Of a DNA stretch of 64,000 bases, positions 25,801 to 34,916 are shown one piece after another. The stretch lies in the NCBI RefSeq assembly GCF_001435845.1, contig NZ_CM003596.1, forward strand, positions 1,798,001-1,862,000, read 5' to 3'. How positions within the stretch are numbered: position 1 is the stretch's first letter; each line of letters starts with the position of its first letter. The notes beneath the pieces were generated by a model. That model was not told the origin of the DNA, did not search any database, and saw only the letters and a program-made list of their open reading frames with translations. Both the position numbers and the translations under genes were made by a program. Origin of the DNA: Psychrobacter sp. P11G3. Lineage in GTDB: Bacteria; Pseudomonadota; Gammaproteobacteria; Pseudomonadales; Moraxellaceae.

Positions 25801-27746
25801 ACACGACCTGCCCAGATTTGCTTGAGGCTGTCTTCGAACTGACCACGTACTACTTGCATATTGACCGTATCGACATGCTCTAGGGTCAGTTCATACTCTT
25901 GCATCCAGATAGGCTGCTCTGGCAAGTCAAACTCATAAGTCTGTGCTGAGATAACTGACACACCAAAGTTTTCAAGTATTGGTAATACTTTTGACAAGAT
26001 AACCGGCTGCTCGCGACCGTATAGCTTTAGGTGGAGCTGGTTACGTGCATCGCCTGTCGACTGGTATAAGTGCCAAAGCATTGGTTGCTCTGCGGTCAGT
26101 CCTGCCAGACGCTTCGTGTCTTCGACTGCGGTACGAGCATCAAAACGCTCTTGGTAGGCAGCAGGAATATAGTTTAAGAAGCGACGATTTAAAGCATTGG
26201 CTTGTTGTTCGCCCACATTGTCGAGTAGCATTTTTTGATAATTATCATCCCATGATTGCATGAGTGCTGATAATTTGGCTTCAAGTGTAGCGATATTGAC
26301 GTCATTTACTTGGCCAGGCACGGTACGTACGTGAACGTGTACACGAGCATGCGCAGATTCATTGAATTCAGTAGTAAACCCTGAAGACATACCGTTATAG
26401 GCGTCTTTTAAGACGTTTTGTACTTTGATACGTAGCTCGGTGTTGAACTTATCACGCGGGATATAGACCAAGCACGAAACAAAACGCTGATAATGGTCAA
26501 TACGGCTAAATAGACGTAAGCTCTTTTTGTCTTGTAGTTGAGTAATGCCCGAAACAATTGGGTATAGCTCTTCGACGCTGGCTTGGAACAAATCATCACG
26601 TGGCAAAGTATTAATCACATGCATCATCTTGTGATGAGCGTGACCGTCACGTGGCAAGTCTGCCATTGCCATAATCTTATTGGCTTTTTCTCGCAATAGC
26701 GGTATTTGCTGTACAGTGAGCTGATAGGCTTGTGAGGTAAGCAAACCGATAAAGCGGTATTCACCAATTAGGTTACCGTTATCATCGAACTTATGAATGC
26801 CCAAAAAGTCCATATATACTGAACGATGCACAGGTGACACACGGCTTGATTTAGACAGCATTAACACGCGTGGCTCAGTCAACAATTGCTTTAATCCTCT
26901 AGGCAACTGGCTAAAGCTTTCTGATAGCTTATCTTTCTCAGAACCACGTAATAGACCGAGGCCACTGTTACCAATCGCAAATAAATCTAAATCGGTCGGC
27001 TCAGAAGTCACTTCGATAGACTGACCACCTTCTAAGCGGTATTCACGATATCCTAAGAATATAAAGTGATCGTCTAAGATCCAATCTAAAAATGCTTGGA
27101 TTTCTTGTTGTGAGTAAAATACTTCTGGTAGCGGCTTAGTAGAAAGCTCAGTTTTAATGTCATTCAACTGCGCACGCATCTGCTTCCAGTCGCCAACGAC
27201 CGTATCAAGCGTGTCAATTTTTGACATCAGCATCTGTTGAAGTGCTTCCAAGTCTTCGTTGTCTTGGTAAGCAATTTCACAATGAATCAATGACATATGT
27301 GAAGTGGCACTTTCATGTGCGCCTTCGATATGGGTGATATCACCATTGTCATCACGCTCAACACTGATGATGATGTTATAAGTACGATGAACATCGATAC
27401 CTTCTGCTTCTAGGCTCATCAAAATCGTATCAACTAAGAATGGTCTATCATAAGCTGCGATTTGAATGACAGTGTGCGAGCTGTGAAAGTGCTGCTCTTC
27501 TGCTGCTGGGTTTAGTACTGTCAGCTGCGGCTTGCTGCCGTCGTAAGCTTTGAGTAGTGTAAAGTGATGTAGCGCCATGCCCGCCAAGTCAGCATTACTA
27601 ATCGCCTCTGCAGTTTCTTGATGCAGCGGCTGATAATAGCTATGAATAAAATGATCAAATAGCGATTTGTCTTTTTGTACATAACTGGTAGCAATATCGC
27701 TTATCTGGCTAATGCGCTCTTTTGCGATACTGAGGGAGTTTGGCAT
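22899..27746 (-). CDS. gdhB: NAD-specific glutamate dehydrogenase, large (about 180 kDa) type
   Basis: A 1615-residue enzyme that converts glutamate to 2-oxoglutarate and ammonia with NAD+. The length and the sequence around KVARGGLRWSDRMEDFRTE and VKAQMVKNAVIVPVGSKGGF fit the large NAD-GDH family found in Pseudomonas, Acinetobacter and relatives. The N-terminal 600 residues are the regulatory part (with ACT-like segments such as IQIAAYDRPFLVDTILMSLE), and the catalytic core is about 680-1200, containing the Rossmann region and DMSGDVFGNGMLLS. I start at the ATG at 27746, with AAGGA eight bases upstream; the frame to 27782 adds 12 residues. It is a single-gene unit. The symbol is that used in Pseudomonas. 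Confidence 0.95.
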   Translation of the reverse strand: MPNSLSIAKERISQISDIATSYVQKDKSLFDHFIHSYYQPLHQETAEAISNADLAGMALHHFTLLKAYDGSKPQLTVLNPAAEEQHFHSSHTVIQIAAYDRPFLVDTILMSLEAEGIDVHRTYNIIISVERDDNGDITHIEGAHESATSHMSLIHCEIAYQDNEDLEALQQMLMSKIDTLDTVVGDWKQMRAQLNDIKTELSTKPLPEVFYSQQEIQAFLDWILDDHFIFLGYREYRLEGGQSIEVTSEPTDLDLFAIGNSGLGLLRGSEKDKLSESFSQLPRGLKQLLTEPRVLMLSKSSRVSPVHRSVYMDFLGIHKFDDNGNLIGEYRFIGLLTSQAYQLTVQQIPLLREKANKIMAMADLPRDGHAHHKMMHVINTLPRDDLFQASVEELYPIVSGITQLQDKKSLRLFSRIDHYQRFVSCLVYIPRDKFNTELRIKVQNVLKDAYNGMSSGFTTEFNESAHARVHVHVRTVPGQVNDVNIATLEAKLSALMQSWDDNYQKMLLDNVGEQQANALNRRFLNYIPAAYQERFDARTAVEDTKRLAGLTAEQPMLWHLYQSTGDARNQLHLKLYGREQPVILSKVLPILENFGVSVISAQTYEFDLPEQPIWMQEYELTLEHVDTVNMQVVRGQFEDSLKQIWAGRVESDSFNELVLTTKLDTYDVVVLRALSRYMLQARAPFSSAYIQQTVVKNSDISVALGSLFDARMNPKYSEEERQEKAATIQEQITAALADVDSLDEDRILRWYLDLINAMVRTNFYQVDSDGQRKDRLSFKFLAADIPNLPKPKPMFEIFVYSPRVEAVHLRGGKVARGGLRWSDRMEDFRTEVLGLVKAQMVKNAVIVPVGSKGGFIVKTKSMADGREAFQAEGIACYQTFLRGMLDVTDNIVDGTIVPPANTVRHDEDDPYLVVAADKGTATFSDIANALAAEYNFWLDDAFASGGSVGYDHKAMGITARGGWESVKRHFRMRGMDIQNRDDFTVVGIGDMSGDVFGNGMLLSTHTKLVAAFNHLHIFIDPNPDTAASYAERARLFELPRSSWADYEASLISQGGGIFSRQDKTIAISPEMKSLFDISEDSLAPNDLISALLRAPVDLIWNGGIGTYVKSANETHADVGDRANDSLRIDGNELRAAVVGEGGNLGLTQQGRIEYAQTGGRIYTDAIDNSGGVNCSDHEVNIKILLGKVVEQGDMTLKQRNELLESMTDTVAELVLRQNYLQPQAIELSHIRAAANLSDHQRFIQMLESEGRLDRAIEYLPSDEEIAKRQKADTGLTNPELAVVLAYGKMWVYDNLLLSDLPDDPYFINELRKYFPDELASRFFDEMTEHRLHREIISTYLTNSVVNRLGIEALFRLFEETDQSLATIVRGYAISRDVFNVSRAWKALEALDNQVEATLLLNLELRLRDSLERGVVWFINAFGQNLQVADMISRFSESVEKLTKPSGFIEQQFAQYLQEDTKRLMQKELSDNDATLFAMLPYHVDALDAALLAEQYERPVDEIATLYFEAYQVLQLDWMMENIASLPQQDYWDRRARHALVNELSRSLRLLMDAVLSKPDAKQAFSEWRARHVDQLAAVTTEMHKLDELHSNDEEGQIGLSTLSVLMSELSGLVTK

Positions 27747-28204
27747 TTCCTGCGTCCTTTTTTTATAGATTTGGTTTAACATTTATTTATTTAAGTTTAT
27801 CGATTTAGATTGACTACTGTTACTGCATATTCATCATTGGTGCAACGGTGCAGTATTTCCATTCACGCGACTTATTTTATTTTTATAACAGTTAGAAATT
27901 TTCTCCTTTTTTGCTCTTATTTTTTATTAATATGTAGCCATCAGAATTTAATACTACCAATATAGTGAAGTGTAACGCACATAAGGCGCGAGCTAAAGTG
28001 TACAACATCATTTCATGAATCAGCGATGTGTCGATAACCTTTACTAATGAGACAATGCATTTTTAGACATCGATATGGATGATTCGGTGCTGGCAGGCGG
28101 ATACTCATGGTAATTGAAGGCGTTTTTTTGTTAGAATATGCCAACATATTTAAGAGCGTACGACTCGCTCACTATTAACTTTAATGCTAAGGGCAAAAGG
28201 TATG
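27747..28204. other. Intergenic region between gdh and purD
   Basis: This divergent 458-base gap should hold promoters for both genes. It is AT-rich. I see no gene, no riboswitch-like structure and no convincing -35/-10 pair. The only notable pattern is a short GAGCG...CGCTC inverted repeat at 28154-28170, just upstream of purD. Confidence 0.4.
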
Positions 28205-29521
28205 ATGAATATTTTGGTGGTTGGCTCAGGTGGTCGCGAACACGCATTGGCATGGCAATGTGCAAAAGATGACAATGTAAAAAATGTCTACATCGCTCCT
28301 GGTAATGCTGGCACCGCCCTTGAGCCTAAATGCCAAAACGTTACGCTAGAGTCTACCGACGCTGACGCAGGCGAGCATAGTGCTGTTATCGCGTTTTGTC
28401 AAAATAATGATATCGACATGGTAATTGTTGGTCCAGAAGCGCCTCTGGTTACGGGTATTGTTGATGCTTGTCGAGAAGCAGGTATCAAAGCATGGGGCCC
28501 AACAGCGTACTGTGCACAGTTAGAAGGCTCAAAAACTTTTGCTAAAGAGTTCATGGAGCAAAACAATATCCCAACCGCTGCTTATCAAGGTTTTACAGAC
28601 GCAGTCGCTGCAAAAGCCTATGTCGATGAGCAAGGCGCACCTATCGTTATCAAAGCAGATGGTCTTGCAGCAGGTAAAGGTGTTATCGTCGCTGAAACGA
28701 TCGAACAAGCACATGAAGCTATCGACGATATGTTAGCAGACAATAAGTTCGGTGATGCTGGTAGCCGCGTGGTTATCGAGCAGTTCTTACAGGGTGAAGA
28801 AGCCAGCTTTATTTGCATGATTGATGGTGACAACATTTTGCCAATGGCAACCAGCCAAGATCATAAACGTGCTTTTGAAGGTGATACTGGTCCAAACACT
28901 GGCGGTATGGGTGCCTACTCCCCTGCTCCAGTTGTTACCAGCGATGTTCATAACAAAGTCATGCAGCAAGTGATTCAACCAGTAGTCGATGCCATGAAAA
29001 ATGCAGGCCATCCTTATACTGGATTCTTATACGCTGGTCTTATGATTGATAAGGCAGGCGACCCGTATGTCATCGAGTTCAATTGCCGTTTTGGTGATCC
29101 TGAAACGCAGCCTATCTTAATGCGTTTGCAGTCATCAATGATCGATTTGGTCGCACAAGGTTTGGCAGGTAAATTACCTAGTGAAGCCAAATGGGATGCG
29201 CGCCCTGCTCTAGGTATCGTTGTCGCATCAAAAGGCTACCCTGAAACTTCGTCTAAAGGTGATGTGATTGCAGGCTTGCCAGAGCTAGATCCTAACAACG
29301 ACGAAGCTGTTAAAGTTTTCCATGCTGGAACGGCGTTTTCTAACGATAATGATAAAGAAGTCGTCACAAACGGCGGGCGCGTCTTATGTGTAACTGCGCT
29401 AGCAGATAGCATTTCTGATGCTCAGCAAGCAGCTTTAGCAGTCACCGCTGCTATTAGCTTCGATGGTGCGCAGTACCGCCGTGATATTGGTCATCATGCC
29501 ATCACTCGCGAAAATGCTTAG
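28205..29521 (+). CDS. purD: Phosphoribosylamine-glycine ligase (GARS)
   Basis: A 438-residue ATP-grasp enzyme that joins 5-phosphoribosylamine and glycine in step two of purine synthesis. The start MNILVVGSGGREHALAW is the family N-terminus; the ATG at 28205 lies four bases after AAAAGG, and an adjacent ATG at 28202 is equally possible. Motifs include GPEAPLVTGIVD, the ATP-grasp stretch IVIKADGLAAGKGVIVA, and the metal/ATP site EFNCRFGDPETQ. Length is normal. It is not next to other pur genes here. A hairpin terminator lies about 125 bases downstream. Confidence 0.96.
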   Translation: MNILVVGSGGREHALAWQCAKDDNVKNVYIAPGNAGTALEPKCQNVTLESTDADAGEHSAVIAFCQNNDIDMVIVGPEAPLVTGIVDACREAGIKAWGPTAYCAQLEGSKTFAKEFMEQNNIPTAAYQGFTDAVAAKAYVDEQGAPIVIKADGLAAGKGVIVAETIEQAHEAIDDMLADNKFGDAGSRVVIEQFLQGEEASFICMIDGDNILPMATSQDHKRAFEGDTGPNTGGMGAYSPAPVVTSDVHNKVMQQVIQPVVDAMKNAGHPYTGFLYAGLMIDKAGDPYVIEFNCRFGDPETQPILMRLQSSMIDLVAQGLAGKLPSEAKWDARPALGIVVASKGYPETSSKGDVIAGLPELDPNNDEAVKVFHAGTAFSNDNDKEVVTNGGRVLCVTALADSISDAQQAALAVTAAISFDGAQYRRDIGHHAITRENA

Positions 29522-29541
29522 CAGCTAAGGCATCCTAAGAG

Positions 29542-29601
29542 ACATATTGAGTAACGTCTTGGGCAACATTTTAGATAATGCGAAGGTTTTGCTCAATATG
29601 T
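29542..29601 (+). other. Long inverted repeat downstream of purD
   Basis: ACATATTGAG (29542-29551) and CTCAATATGT (29592-29601) form a 10-bp inverted repeat with 40 bases between, just after the purD stop. It could fold in the purD 3' end ahead of the terminator. No function is known. The rest of the 390-base gap up to the kinase gene holds the purD terminator and no gene I can support. Confidence 0.4.
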
Positions 29602-29646
29602 TTGATTAATAGTATTTCTGTATTTTATAGCTCTACATCATTATTT

Positions 29647-29676
29647 GACCTAGCATCATGCTAGGTCTTATTTTTT
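29647..29676 (+). terminator. Hairpin terminator of purD
   Basis: GACCTAGC and GCTAGGTC form an eight-base stem (extendable inward) around ATCAT, followed by TTATTTTTT. It is on the purD transcript. Confidence 0.85.
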
Positions 29677-29911
29677 ATTATCTTTTTGATACTGACCTAT
29701 TGGCTATAAATAGATTTTTCTAAATTTTAATAGTCAGTAAGCTTGCTAATTATCAATAGTTACCGCTAGATATTGGCTTACAAAGTAACTATCAATGGCC
29801 AGTTCAGGCTCATAAAACCAACGCGCTTTATATGATACAATTTTGTACCTGTGCATCACGTCTCCCTTGTATTGTAGGTTTCGAACCCGCAAATCAATAC
29901 CAATTGGATGA

Positions 29912-31318
29912 ATGATTATACTTATGGCAAATGATACGTCTAAACCTTTTAGCAACAAGCAATCAATCGATAGCCTAAAAACCTCAGGGTTTGATCGTCG
30001 TATGTCGATTGCAAAAACTTCTTTAAATATTGGTCGTCGTTGGGCGGGTAATAGCGTGTCTGGTATGTTCTTAAATAAAGAAGCTCGTACTGCACGCAAT
30101 CAAGCGTTTATGGAAACTCAGGCAAATTATCTGGCATCAGAGCTGGGTAAATTGAAAGGTTCGGTCGTCAAGATTGGTCAAATGCTAGCGATTTATGGTG
30201 AGCACATACTGCCGCCAGAGATCACGCGCGCTTTGCAAACCCTTAATGATGATACAGCGACATTAACTTGGCCAACGATTGAGCAAACATTACGCCAGTT
30301 ACTGGGCAACAAACTAAACGAGCTAGACATTGATCCCGTCCCTATCGGAACGGCTTCTCTTGCTCAAGTTCATCGTGCGACCGTACTCGCCACTGGCGAA
30401 CAAGTCGTCTTAAAAATTCAGTATCCGGGTGTGGCAGACGCTATCAACTCTGATCTTGCCTTGTTCAAACGATTGTTAAAAGTAAGTAATATCGTCCCTC
30501 AAACACGCGCACTCGATGCTTGGTTTGAGGAAATACGTGACCTACTCCATCACGAAGTCGATTATGAAGCGGAAGCGGCTACGACAGAACGTTTTTACGA
30601 GCGTTTAATTGATGATCCGCGCTATATCGTGCCTAAGATTAATCGTACTTATTCTAAAAAACGTCTGCTATGTATGTCATACGAGCCAGGTATCACTGTG
30701 GTCTCGGAAGCATTACAATTATTACCTCATGAACGCCGTAATGCCATTGGTCAAGCGGCCATAGAAATTATGATGCAAGAGATTTTTGTATGGGGTGAGA
30801 TGCAGACAGATCCCAACTTTGGTAATTATTTGGTGCGCGTGAGCGAAAACGATAAAGATATCGATAGATTGGTTTTGCTAGATTTTGGAGCGATTCGTCA
30901 GTTTGATGGTAACTTATTAACGATTGCCCGTGGTTTACTACGCGCGGGATATCGCCATGATCAGCAAGCAATGAGCATTGCTATGAAAGGATACGACTTT
31001 TTCGATAGCATGAGTAATAAAGTACGTTCAGATATTGCTTCGTTATTTTTACTGGCGACAGAGCCTTTTAGTGATCCTGAGAAAAATCCCAATATCCCTA
31101 GCGAATGTTTAGATGAGCAGAATCGCTATATTTGGGCCAACAGTAAACTGCATTCACGCCTATCTACTACGGCTACACGTGCAATGCAGTCCTTCGAATT
31201 TAATCTGCCACCAAAAGAATTTATGTTTATTAGCCGCAAGTTTATCGGTGCATATACTTTTTTGACTGTTTTAGATGCGCATACCAACTCTAACAGTCTC
31301 GTAAAACCTTATTTATAA
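29912..31318 (+). CDS. ABC1/UbiB-family atypical kinase
   Basis: A 468-residue member of the ABC1/ADCK/UbiB family, membrane-associated ATPases that support ubiquinone synthesis or lipid handling. Family marks are KLKGSVVKIGQMLAIYG (KxGQ extension), the Ala-rich loop PIGTASLAQVHRA, VVLKIQYPG (lysine), HEVDYEAEA, the DPNFGNYL metal/catalytic motif and LLDFGAIRQF (DFG). It is shorter than UbiB (about 540 residues) and lacks the two C-terminal membrane helices typical of it, so I do not call it ubiB itself. The ATG at 29912 has GGA four bases upstream; an in-frame ATG at 29924 (MANDTSK) is an alternative. Its neighbours are unrelated genes. Confidence 0.88.
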   Translation: MIILMANDTSKPFSNKQSIDSLKTSGFDRRMSIAKTSLNIGRRWAGNSVSGMFLNKEARTARNQAFMETQANYLASELGKLKGSVVKIGQMLAIYGEHILPPEITRALQTLNDDTATLTWPTIEQTLRQLLGNKLNELDIDPVPIGTASLAQVHRATVLATGEQVVLKIQYPGVADAINSDLALFKRLLKVSNIVPQTRALDAWFEEIRDLLHHEVDYEAEAATTERFYERLIDDPRYIVPKINRTYSKKRLLCMSYEPGITVVSEALQLLPHERRNAIGQAAIEIMMQEIFVWGEMQTDPNFGNYLVRVSENDKDIDRLVLLDFGAIRQFDGNLLTIARGLLRAGYRHDQQAMSIAMKGYDFFDSMSNKVRSDIASLFLLATEPFSDPEKNPNIPSECLDEQNRYIWANSKLHSRLSTTATRAMQSFEFNLPPKEFMFISRKFIGAYTFLTVLDAHTNSNSLVKPYL

Positions 31319-31333
31319 ACCGTGCAAATTTTG

Positions 31334-31362
31334 AGCCGTCCTTTAGTGACGGCTTTTATTAT
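31334..31362 (+). terminator. Hairpin terminator
   Basis: AGCCGTC and GACGGCT form a seven-base stem around CTTTAGT, followed by TTTATTATTT. It follows the ABC1 kinase gene and faces the convergent methyltransferase gene. Confidence 0.85.
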
Positions 31363-31385
31363 TTCAGTTTTATTCACTTAGGCTA

Positions 31386-32060
31386 TTATTTTTCGCTTAT
31401 AGCACTTACCTGCCAATCATCAAATCTTGTCTTATACCACTTCGGCTTACGAATACTTAGCTCCCAACACACTTCTTGTCGGGCAAGATATTTCACTTCG
31501 AAATGAGTGCGCTGACTGGTCGCTGGTACTCGAGAACGTGTTGATGGTAGACACCATACTTTGGTTGCTTGATGTTCTGCATTGTCCATATAGGATTCGA
31601 TATTAGTCACTAATATCACTTCTCCGCCCACTTGCAAACGTGATAATAGAAACTCAAAAAAAGGCATGTTCAACCATTGTTGATTTGGATTATGCTGTTC
31701 GGGATTGGGATAAAGAATGAAGATTTTAGCCAAGCTATTTGGTTCAATGGCATGCACTGTCCATGCAATCGCATCCGCGTGAATCGCATCTAGGTTTGAT
31801 AGATTTTGTAGATTTGCTAATTTTGAGAATGCTTCAAATTTATTACGTGTGCGTTCAATGGCTATCAGATGCTTATCAGGATTTTGTGCGGCAAAGCTAA
31901 GTGCATGCTTGCCCTTCCCTGCTCCAATCTCTAGCATTAACGGTTTTTCATTTTTCTTGTCATTAATGATATTTGGAATAATAAAGTCACGCGGTGCTGA
32001 CAGTTTTTGTGGTTGAAAGGCACGCTCTTGCTGATGCGTGAGATCAATATTGTCGGTCAT
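31386..32060 (-). CDS. TrmB-like SAM-dependent methyltransferase
   Basis: A 224-residue class I methyltransferase. Motif I LEIGAGKGKHALSFA binds SAM, followed by HLIAIERTRNKFEAF, and the stretch IFILYPNPEQHNP resembles the FPDPWPK segment of tRNA guanine-46 N7 methyltransferases (TrmB). In true TrmB the equivalent has DP and basic residues that act in catalysis; here it reads NPEQHN, so activity on tRNA is uncertain and this may be a divergent paralogue. The tail KPKWYKTRFDDW is like the TrmB C-terminus (TKFE/TRFE). AGGAT precedes the ATG. It is divergent from yacG. Confidence 0.75.
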   Translation of the reverse strand: MTDNIDLTHQQERAFQPQKLSAPRDFIIPNIINDKKNEKPLMLEIGAGKGKHALSFAAQNPDKHLIAIERTRNKFEAFSKLANLQNLSNLDAIHADAIAWTVHAIEPNSLAKIFILYPNPEQHNPNQQWLNMPFFEFLLSRLQVGGEVILVTNIESYMDNAEHQATKVWCLPSTRSRVPATSQRTHFEVKYLARQEVCWELSIRKPKWYKTRFDDWQVSAISEK

Positions 32061-32249
32061 CTACTATCCTTAAAGCATTTGTCTTTTGTCATTATTCGGC
32101 CCCATGCTATTATATAGTCAATCCAATTGAATAGTAATACAGCGATAGCGAGTACGCCTCGTTTCGTCGTAATTTAAATGACGGATGCGTTTTATACTTG
32201 TGCCATATGCAACCAATACTAATAACATTTAGGACATTGCTCTTTTCTT

Positions 32250-32441
32250 ATGACTGACTCTACTGCAAATACGCCTCCAAAGACCTACCCTTGTCCACGT
32301 TGCGGTACTCAGACGGCCTGGCAAGACAATAAATATAAGCCGTTTTGTAGCAGTCGCTGCAAACTTATAGACTTAGGTGCTTGGGCAAACGAAGATTACA
32401 CCTTACCTGCAGAAACCACGCCTTTTTCTGACGAGCTATAA
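32250..32441 (+). CDS. yacG: DNA gyrase inhibitor YacG
   Basis: A 63-residue zinc-finger protein. Zinc ligands are C15-x2-C18 and C33-x3-C37, in the pattern PCPRCG...[14 protein letters not shown], the YacG signature. In E. coli YacG binds GyrB and blocks DNA binding by gyrase. The acidic C-terminus ([12 protein letters not shown]) fits the family. It lies 40 bases before argD on the same strand, likely co-transcribed. No good ribosome site is seen close to the ATG. Confidence 0.92.
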   Translation: MTDSTANTPPKTYPCPRCGTQTAWQDNKYKPFCSSRCKLIDLGAWANEDYTLPAETTPFSDEL

Positions 32442-32481
32442 CCCACACTTTTACTCAATTATTATACCAAGGATGCTTTAC

Positions 32482-33663
32482 ATGTCTGCTACTTACCTGA
32501 TGCCCACTTATAACCGTCAACCAATCAGCTTTACACGCGGTGCAGGCAGTTGGCTCTATACCAAAGATGACACGCCTTACTTAGATGCCTTGACTGGTAT
32601 CGCGGTATGCGGCTTAGGACACTGTCATCCACAAGTCACTGACGCGATTCAGCAGCAAGCAGGTATGTTAATTCATACGAGCAACTTGTTCGGCATCGAC
32701 TGGCAAGAGCGTGCTGGAGAAATACTATGTACCGCCGCCCAAATGGACAGTGTGTTTTTTGCCAATAGTGGCGCCGAAGCCAATGAAGCTGCATTGAAAC
32801 TGGCACGTTTATACGCGTACAAGCAAGGTTTTAAACGTCCAAAAGTTATCGTAATGGAGCAATCGTTCCATGGTCGTACGTTATTATCTTTGTCAGCTAC
32901 TGCAAATCCAAAAGCACGTGAAGGGTTTTATACACTAGATGAAGACTTTATTCGTGTGCCATTTGGCGATATCGAAGCTGTCAAACAAGCGGCTCAAGAA
33001 CATGATGATATCTGCGCTATCTTTGTAGAGCCGATCCAAGGCGAAGGCGGCCTGAATACTGCAGCCAATGGCTTCACTTATCTTGAAGAGCTACAAGCAG
33101 AATGTGACGCTCATAACTGGCTATTTATGCTGGATGAAGTGCAAACAGGTAATGGCCGTACTGGTAAGTACTTTGCTTATCAACACAGTAACGCTCGCCC
33201 TGATGTATTGACAACAGCCAAAGGTCTAGGTAATGGTTTCCCAGTCGGTGCGTGCATGGTACGTGGCCGTGCCAATGGTTTGTTTGGTGCTGGTAGCCAT
33301 GGCTCCACTTATGGTGGTACGCCATTGGCCAGCCGTGTGGTACATAGCGTGTATAACGTATTAGCAAATAGTAATATCATGGAAAACGCAGTGACTGAGG
33401 GTTTATTCATTAGAGAAAGTATCGTTGATGAATTTGGCCAACATGGCGTTAGTAGTCGCGGTGCAGGTATGATGATTGGTATCGCGCTACCTGAAGATAT
33501 GGATTGTAGCCAACTGGTGGATCGTGCCCGTGATGAGCAAAAGCTGATCATCAATGTGACGGGTGGTCATGTTGTGCGTTTGCTGCCGCCGCTTAACATG
33601 AGCCGTGATGAAAGCACACAAGTCGCTGAGCGTCTAATCAATCTACTAAAGCCATCATTTTAA
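32482..33663 (+). CDS. argD: Acetylornithine aminotransferase
   Basis: A 393-residue PLP enzyme of arginine synthesis that interconverts N-acetylglutamate semialdehyde and N-acetylornithine using glutamate. I start at the ATG at 32482, eight bases after AAGGA; longer in-frame starts overlap yacG. Motifs are NSGAEANEAA (95-104), the cofactor Asp region MLDEVQTGNGRTG (216-228) and the PLP lysine Lys247 in TTAKGLGNGFP. Class III aminotransferase length is normal. Succinyldiaminopimelate transamination is a common side activity of ArgD. It is followed by a strong terminator. Confidence 0.95.
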   Translation: MSATYLMPTYNRQPISFTRGAGSWLYTKDDTPYLDALTGIAVCGLGHCHPQVTDAIQQQAGMLIHTSNLFGIDWQERAGEILCTAAQMDSVFFANSGAEANEAALKLARLYAYKQGFKRPKVIVMEQSFHGRTLLSLSATANPKAREGFYTLDEDFIRVPFGDIEAVKQAAQEHDDICAIFVEPIQGEGGLNTAANGFTYLEELQAECDAHNWLFMLDEVQTGNGRTGKYFAYQHSNARPDVLTTAKGLGNGFPVGACMVRGRANGLFGAGSHGSTYGGTPLASRVVHSVYNVLANSNIMENAVTEGLFIRESIVDEFGQHGVSSRGAGMMIGIALPEDMDCSQLVDRARDEQKLIINVTGGHVVRLLPPLNMSRDESTQVAERLINLLKPSF

Positions 33664-33693
33664 AGCATGCTTCAACGTTAATAACAGACAACA

Positions 33694-33731
33694 AAAAAGC
33701 CTATAGATGATTCATTATCTATAGGCTTTTT
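33694..33731. terminator. Bidirectional hairpin terminator
   Basis: A perfect 15-bp stem AAAAAGCCTATAGAT/ATCTATAGGCTTTTT with an eight-base loop. It separates argD from the convergent LysR gene. Confidence 0.93.
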
Positions 33732-33783
33732 GCTAACTGCTTATTGCTAACTAAAAACGTTTCGTGCGTAGTGAGAACAACAC

Positions 33784-34683
33784 TTAGTTTGCATGGAAGT
33801 ATTTTTTCAGTACTTCTAGACAACGAGTGATTTTAGCTGGCTGTTGGTCGCGATTTAAAGTGACCGCATATAGCACAAAGCTTGGCAGTTGATAGCCAGT
33901 CAACACTTCTACCAACTCACCGCTCTCAAGCTCTTTTTTGACATCCATTTCTAACATTCTAACCAAACCGTGGCCTTCTTTAGCCAACGTCGTTGCCATA
34001 AACACGTTATTGGTATAGATACGTGAGTTCATTTTGACACGCGTTTTCTTTCCGGTTTCAGTCTGGATCATATCAATCTGATTGGCATCTTTCATGATTT
34101 CAATACAGATTAATTGATGCTCAGCCAAGTCTTTAGGCGTATTTAACTTACTGTGCTGACGCAAATACTGAGGTGAGGCAACCAATAGTTGGCGCACATC
34201 AGTCAATGGATGACTGCTCAGACTAGAATCATTAATCGATGGACTCATGCGAATGGCAATATCAATACGCTCATCAATCATATCAATATAATGATTGTCA
34301 GCTAAATAGGTGACGCTTAAATCATCATGTGCCGCCATCCACGTAGAGAGTGCTGGCAGTATGTGATTAACACCAAGCTCAGGCGTGGTCGATACACGCA
34401 AGCTACCTGCTAGCTCATCACGCAATTGATTAACTTTGATACGCCCTTGCTCTGCTGCACTGACGACATCTTTTGCCGCTTCATAAAAGCTCTCGCCAGC
34501 TTCTGTTAAGCTTAGCTTACGAGTTGAGCGATGTAGCAATACCACGCCAAGCTCGTTCTCTAACGAACGAATTTGCTGACTGACTGCACTGGTTGTAATA
34601 CCTAGCTCACGTGCAGAGCCACTAAAAGAGCCATGTCCGACCACACTGGCGAACACAGCCATACCGCGTAAATTATCCAACAT
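33784..34683 (-). CDS. LysR-family transcriptional regulator
   Basis: A 299-residue LysR-type regulator. The N-terminal winged helix-turn-helix is clear: GHGSFSGSARELGITTSAVS then QQIRSLENELGVVLLHRSTR, followed by LSLTEAGESFYEAAK. Residues 90-299 form the effector-binding domain, with SLRVSTTPELGVNHILP and DIAIRMSP. The pattern resembles the CrgA/AaeR-type subgroup. AGGTGAG precedes the ATG. The target is unknown: it is convergent with argD and no divergent partner is next to it (dnaX is upstream on the same strand). Confidence 0.92.
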   Translation of the reverse strand: MLDNLRGMAVFASVVGHGSFSGSARELGITTSAVSQQIRSLENELGVVLLHRSTRKLSLTEAGESFYEAAKDVVSAAEQGRIKVNQLRDELAGSLRVSTTPELGVNHILPALSTWMAAHDDLSVTYLADNHYIDMIDERIDIAIRMSPSINDSSLSSHPLTDVRQLLVASPQYLRQHSKLNTPKDLAEHQLICIEIMKDANQIDMIQTETGKKTRVKMNSRIYTNNVFMATTLAKEGHGLVRMLEMDVKKELESGELVEVLTGYQLPSFVLYAVTLNRDQQPAKITRCLEVLKKYFHAN

Positions 34684-34811
34684 ATTCTCACCTAAACGTC
34701 ATTTCAGTTTTTAATATAACTTAACCATTATAACGACTTTGCATTCATCTTATCGTTATCAAATGGTTCTCTCTTGTTTGATAAATATATTTTGACCCGT
34801 AATAAAAACAA

Positions 34812-34849
34812 AAATATCAAGGTGATATATTGCTATCACCTTGATATTT
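34812..34849 (-). terminator. Hairpin terminator of dnaX
   Basis: A perfect 16-bp stem (34812-34827 with 34834-34849) and a six-base loop. On the minus strand it is followed by TTTTGTTTTTATT, so it ends the dnaX transcript. Confidence 0.85.
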
Positions 34850-34916
34850 AATATAAAACTACGTTCAATATATAAATATACTTTTAGATACTTTGAGCAA
34901 ACACTGCTCTAAAATC

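Noticed and set aside
27747..28204. A purine riboswitch before purD
   Set aside because: No purine-aptamer-like junction or conserved loop sequences could be seen in this gap.
29746..30099. Minus-strand 117-codon ORF before the ABC1 kinase
   Set aside because: It overlaps the start of the kinase gene in antisense and its composition is that of a shadow frame.
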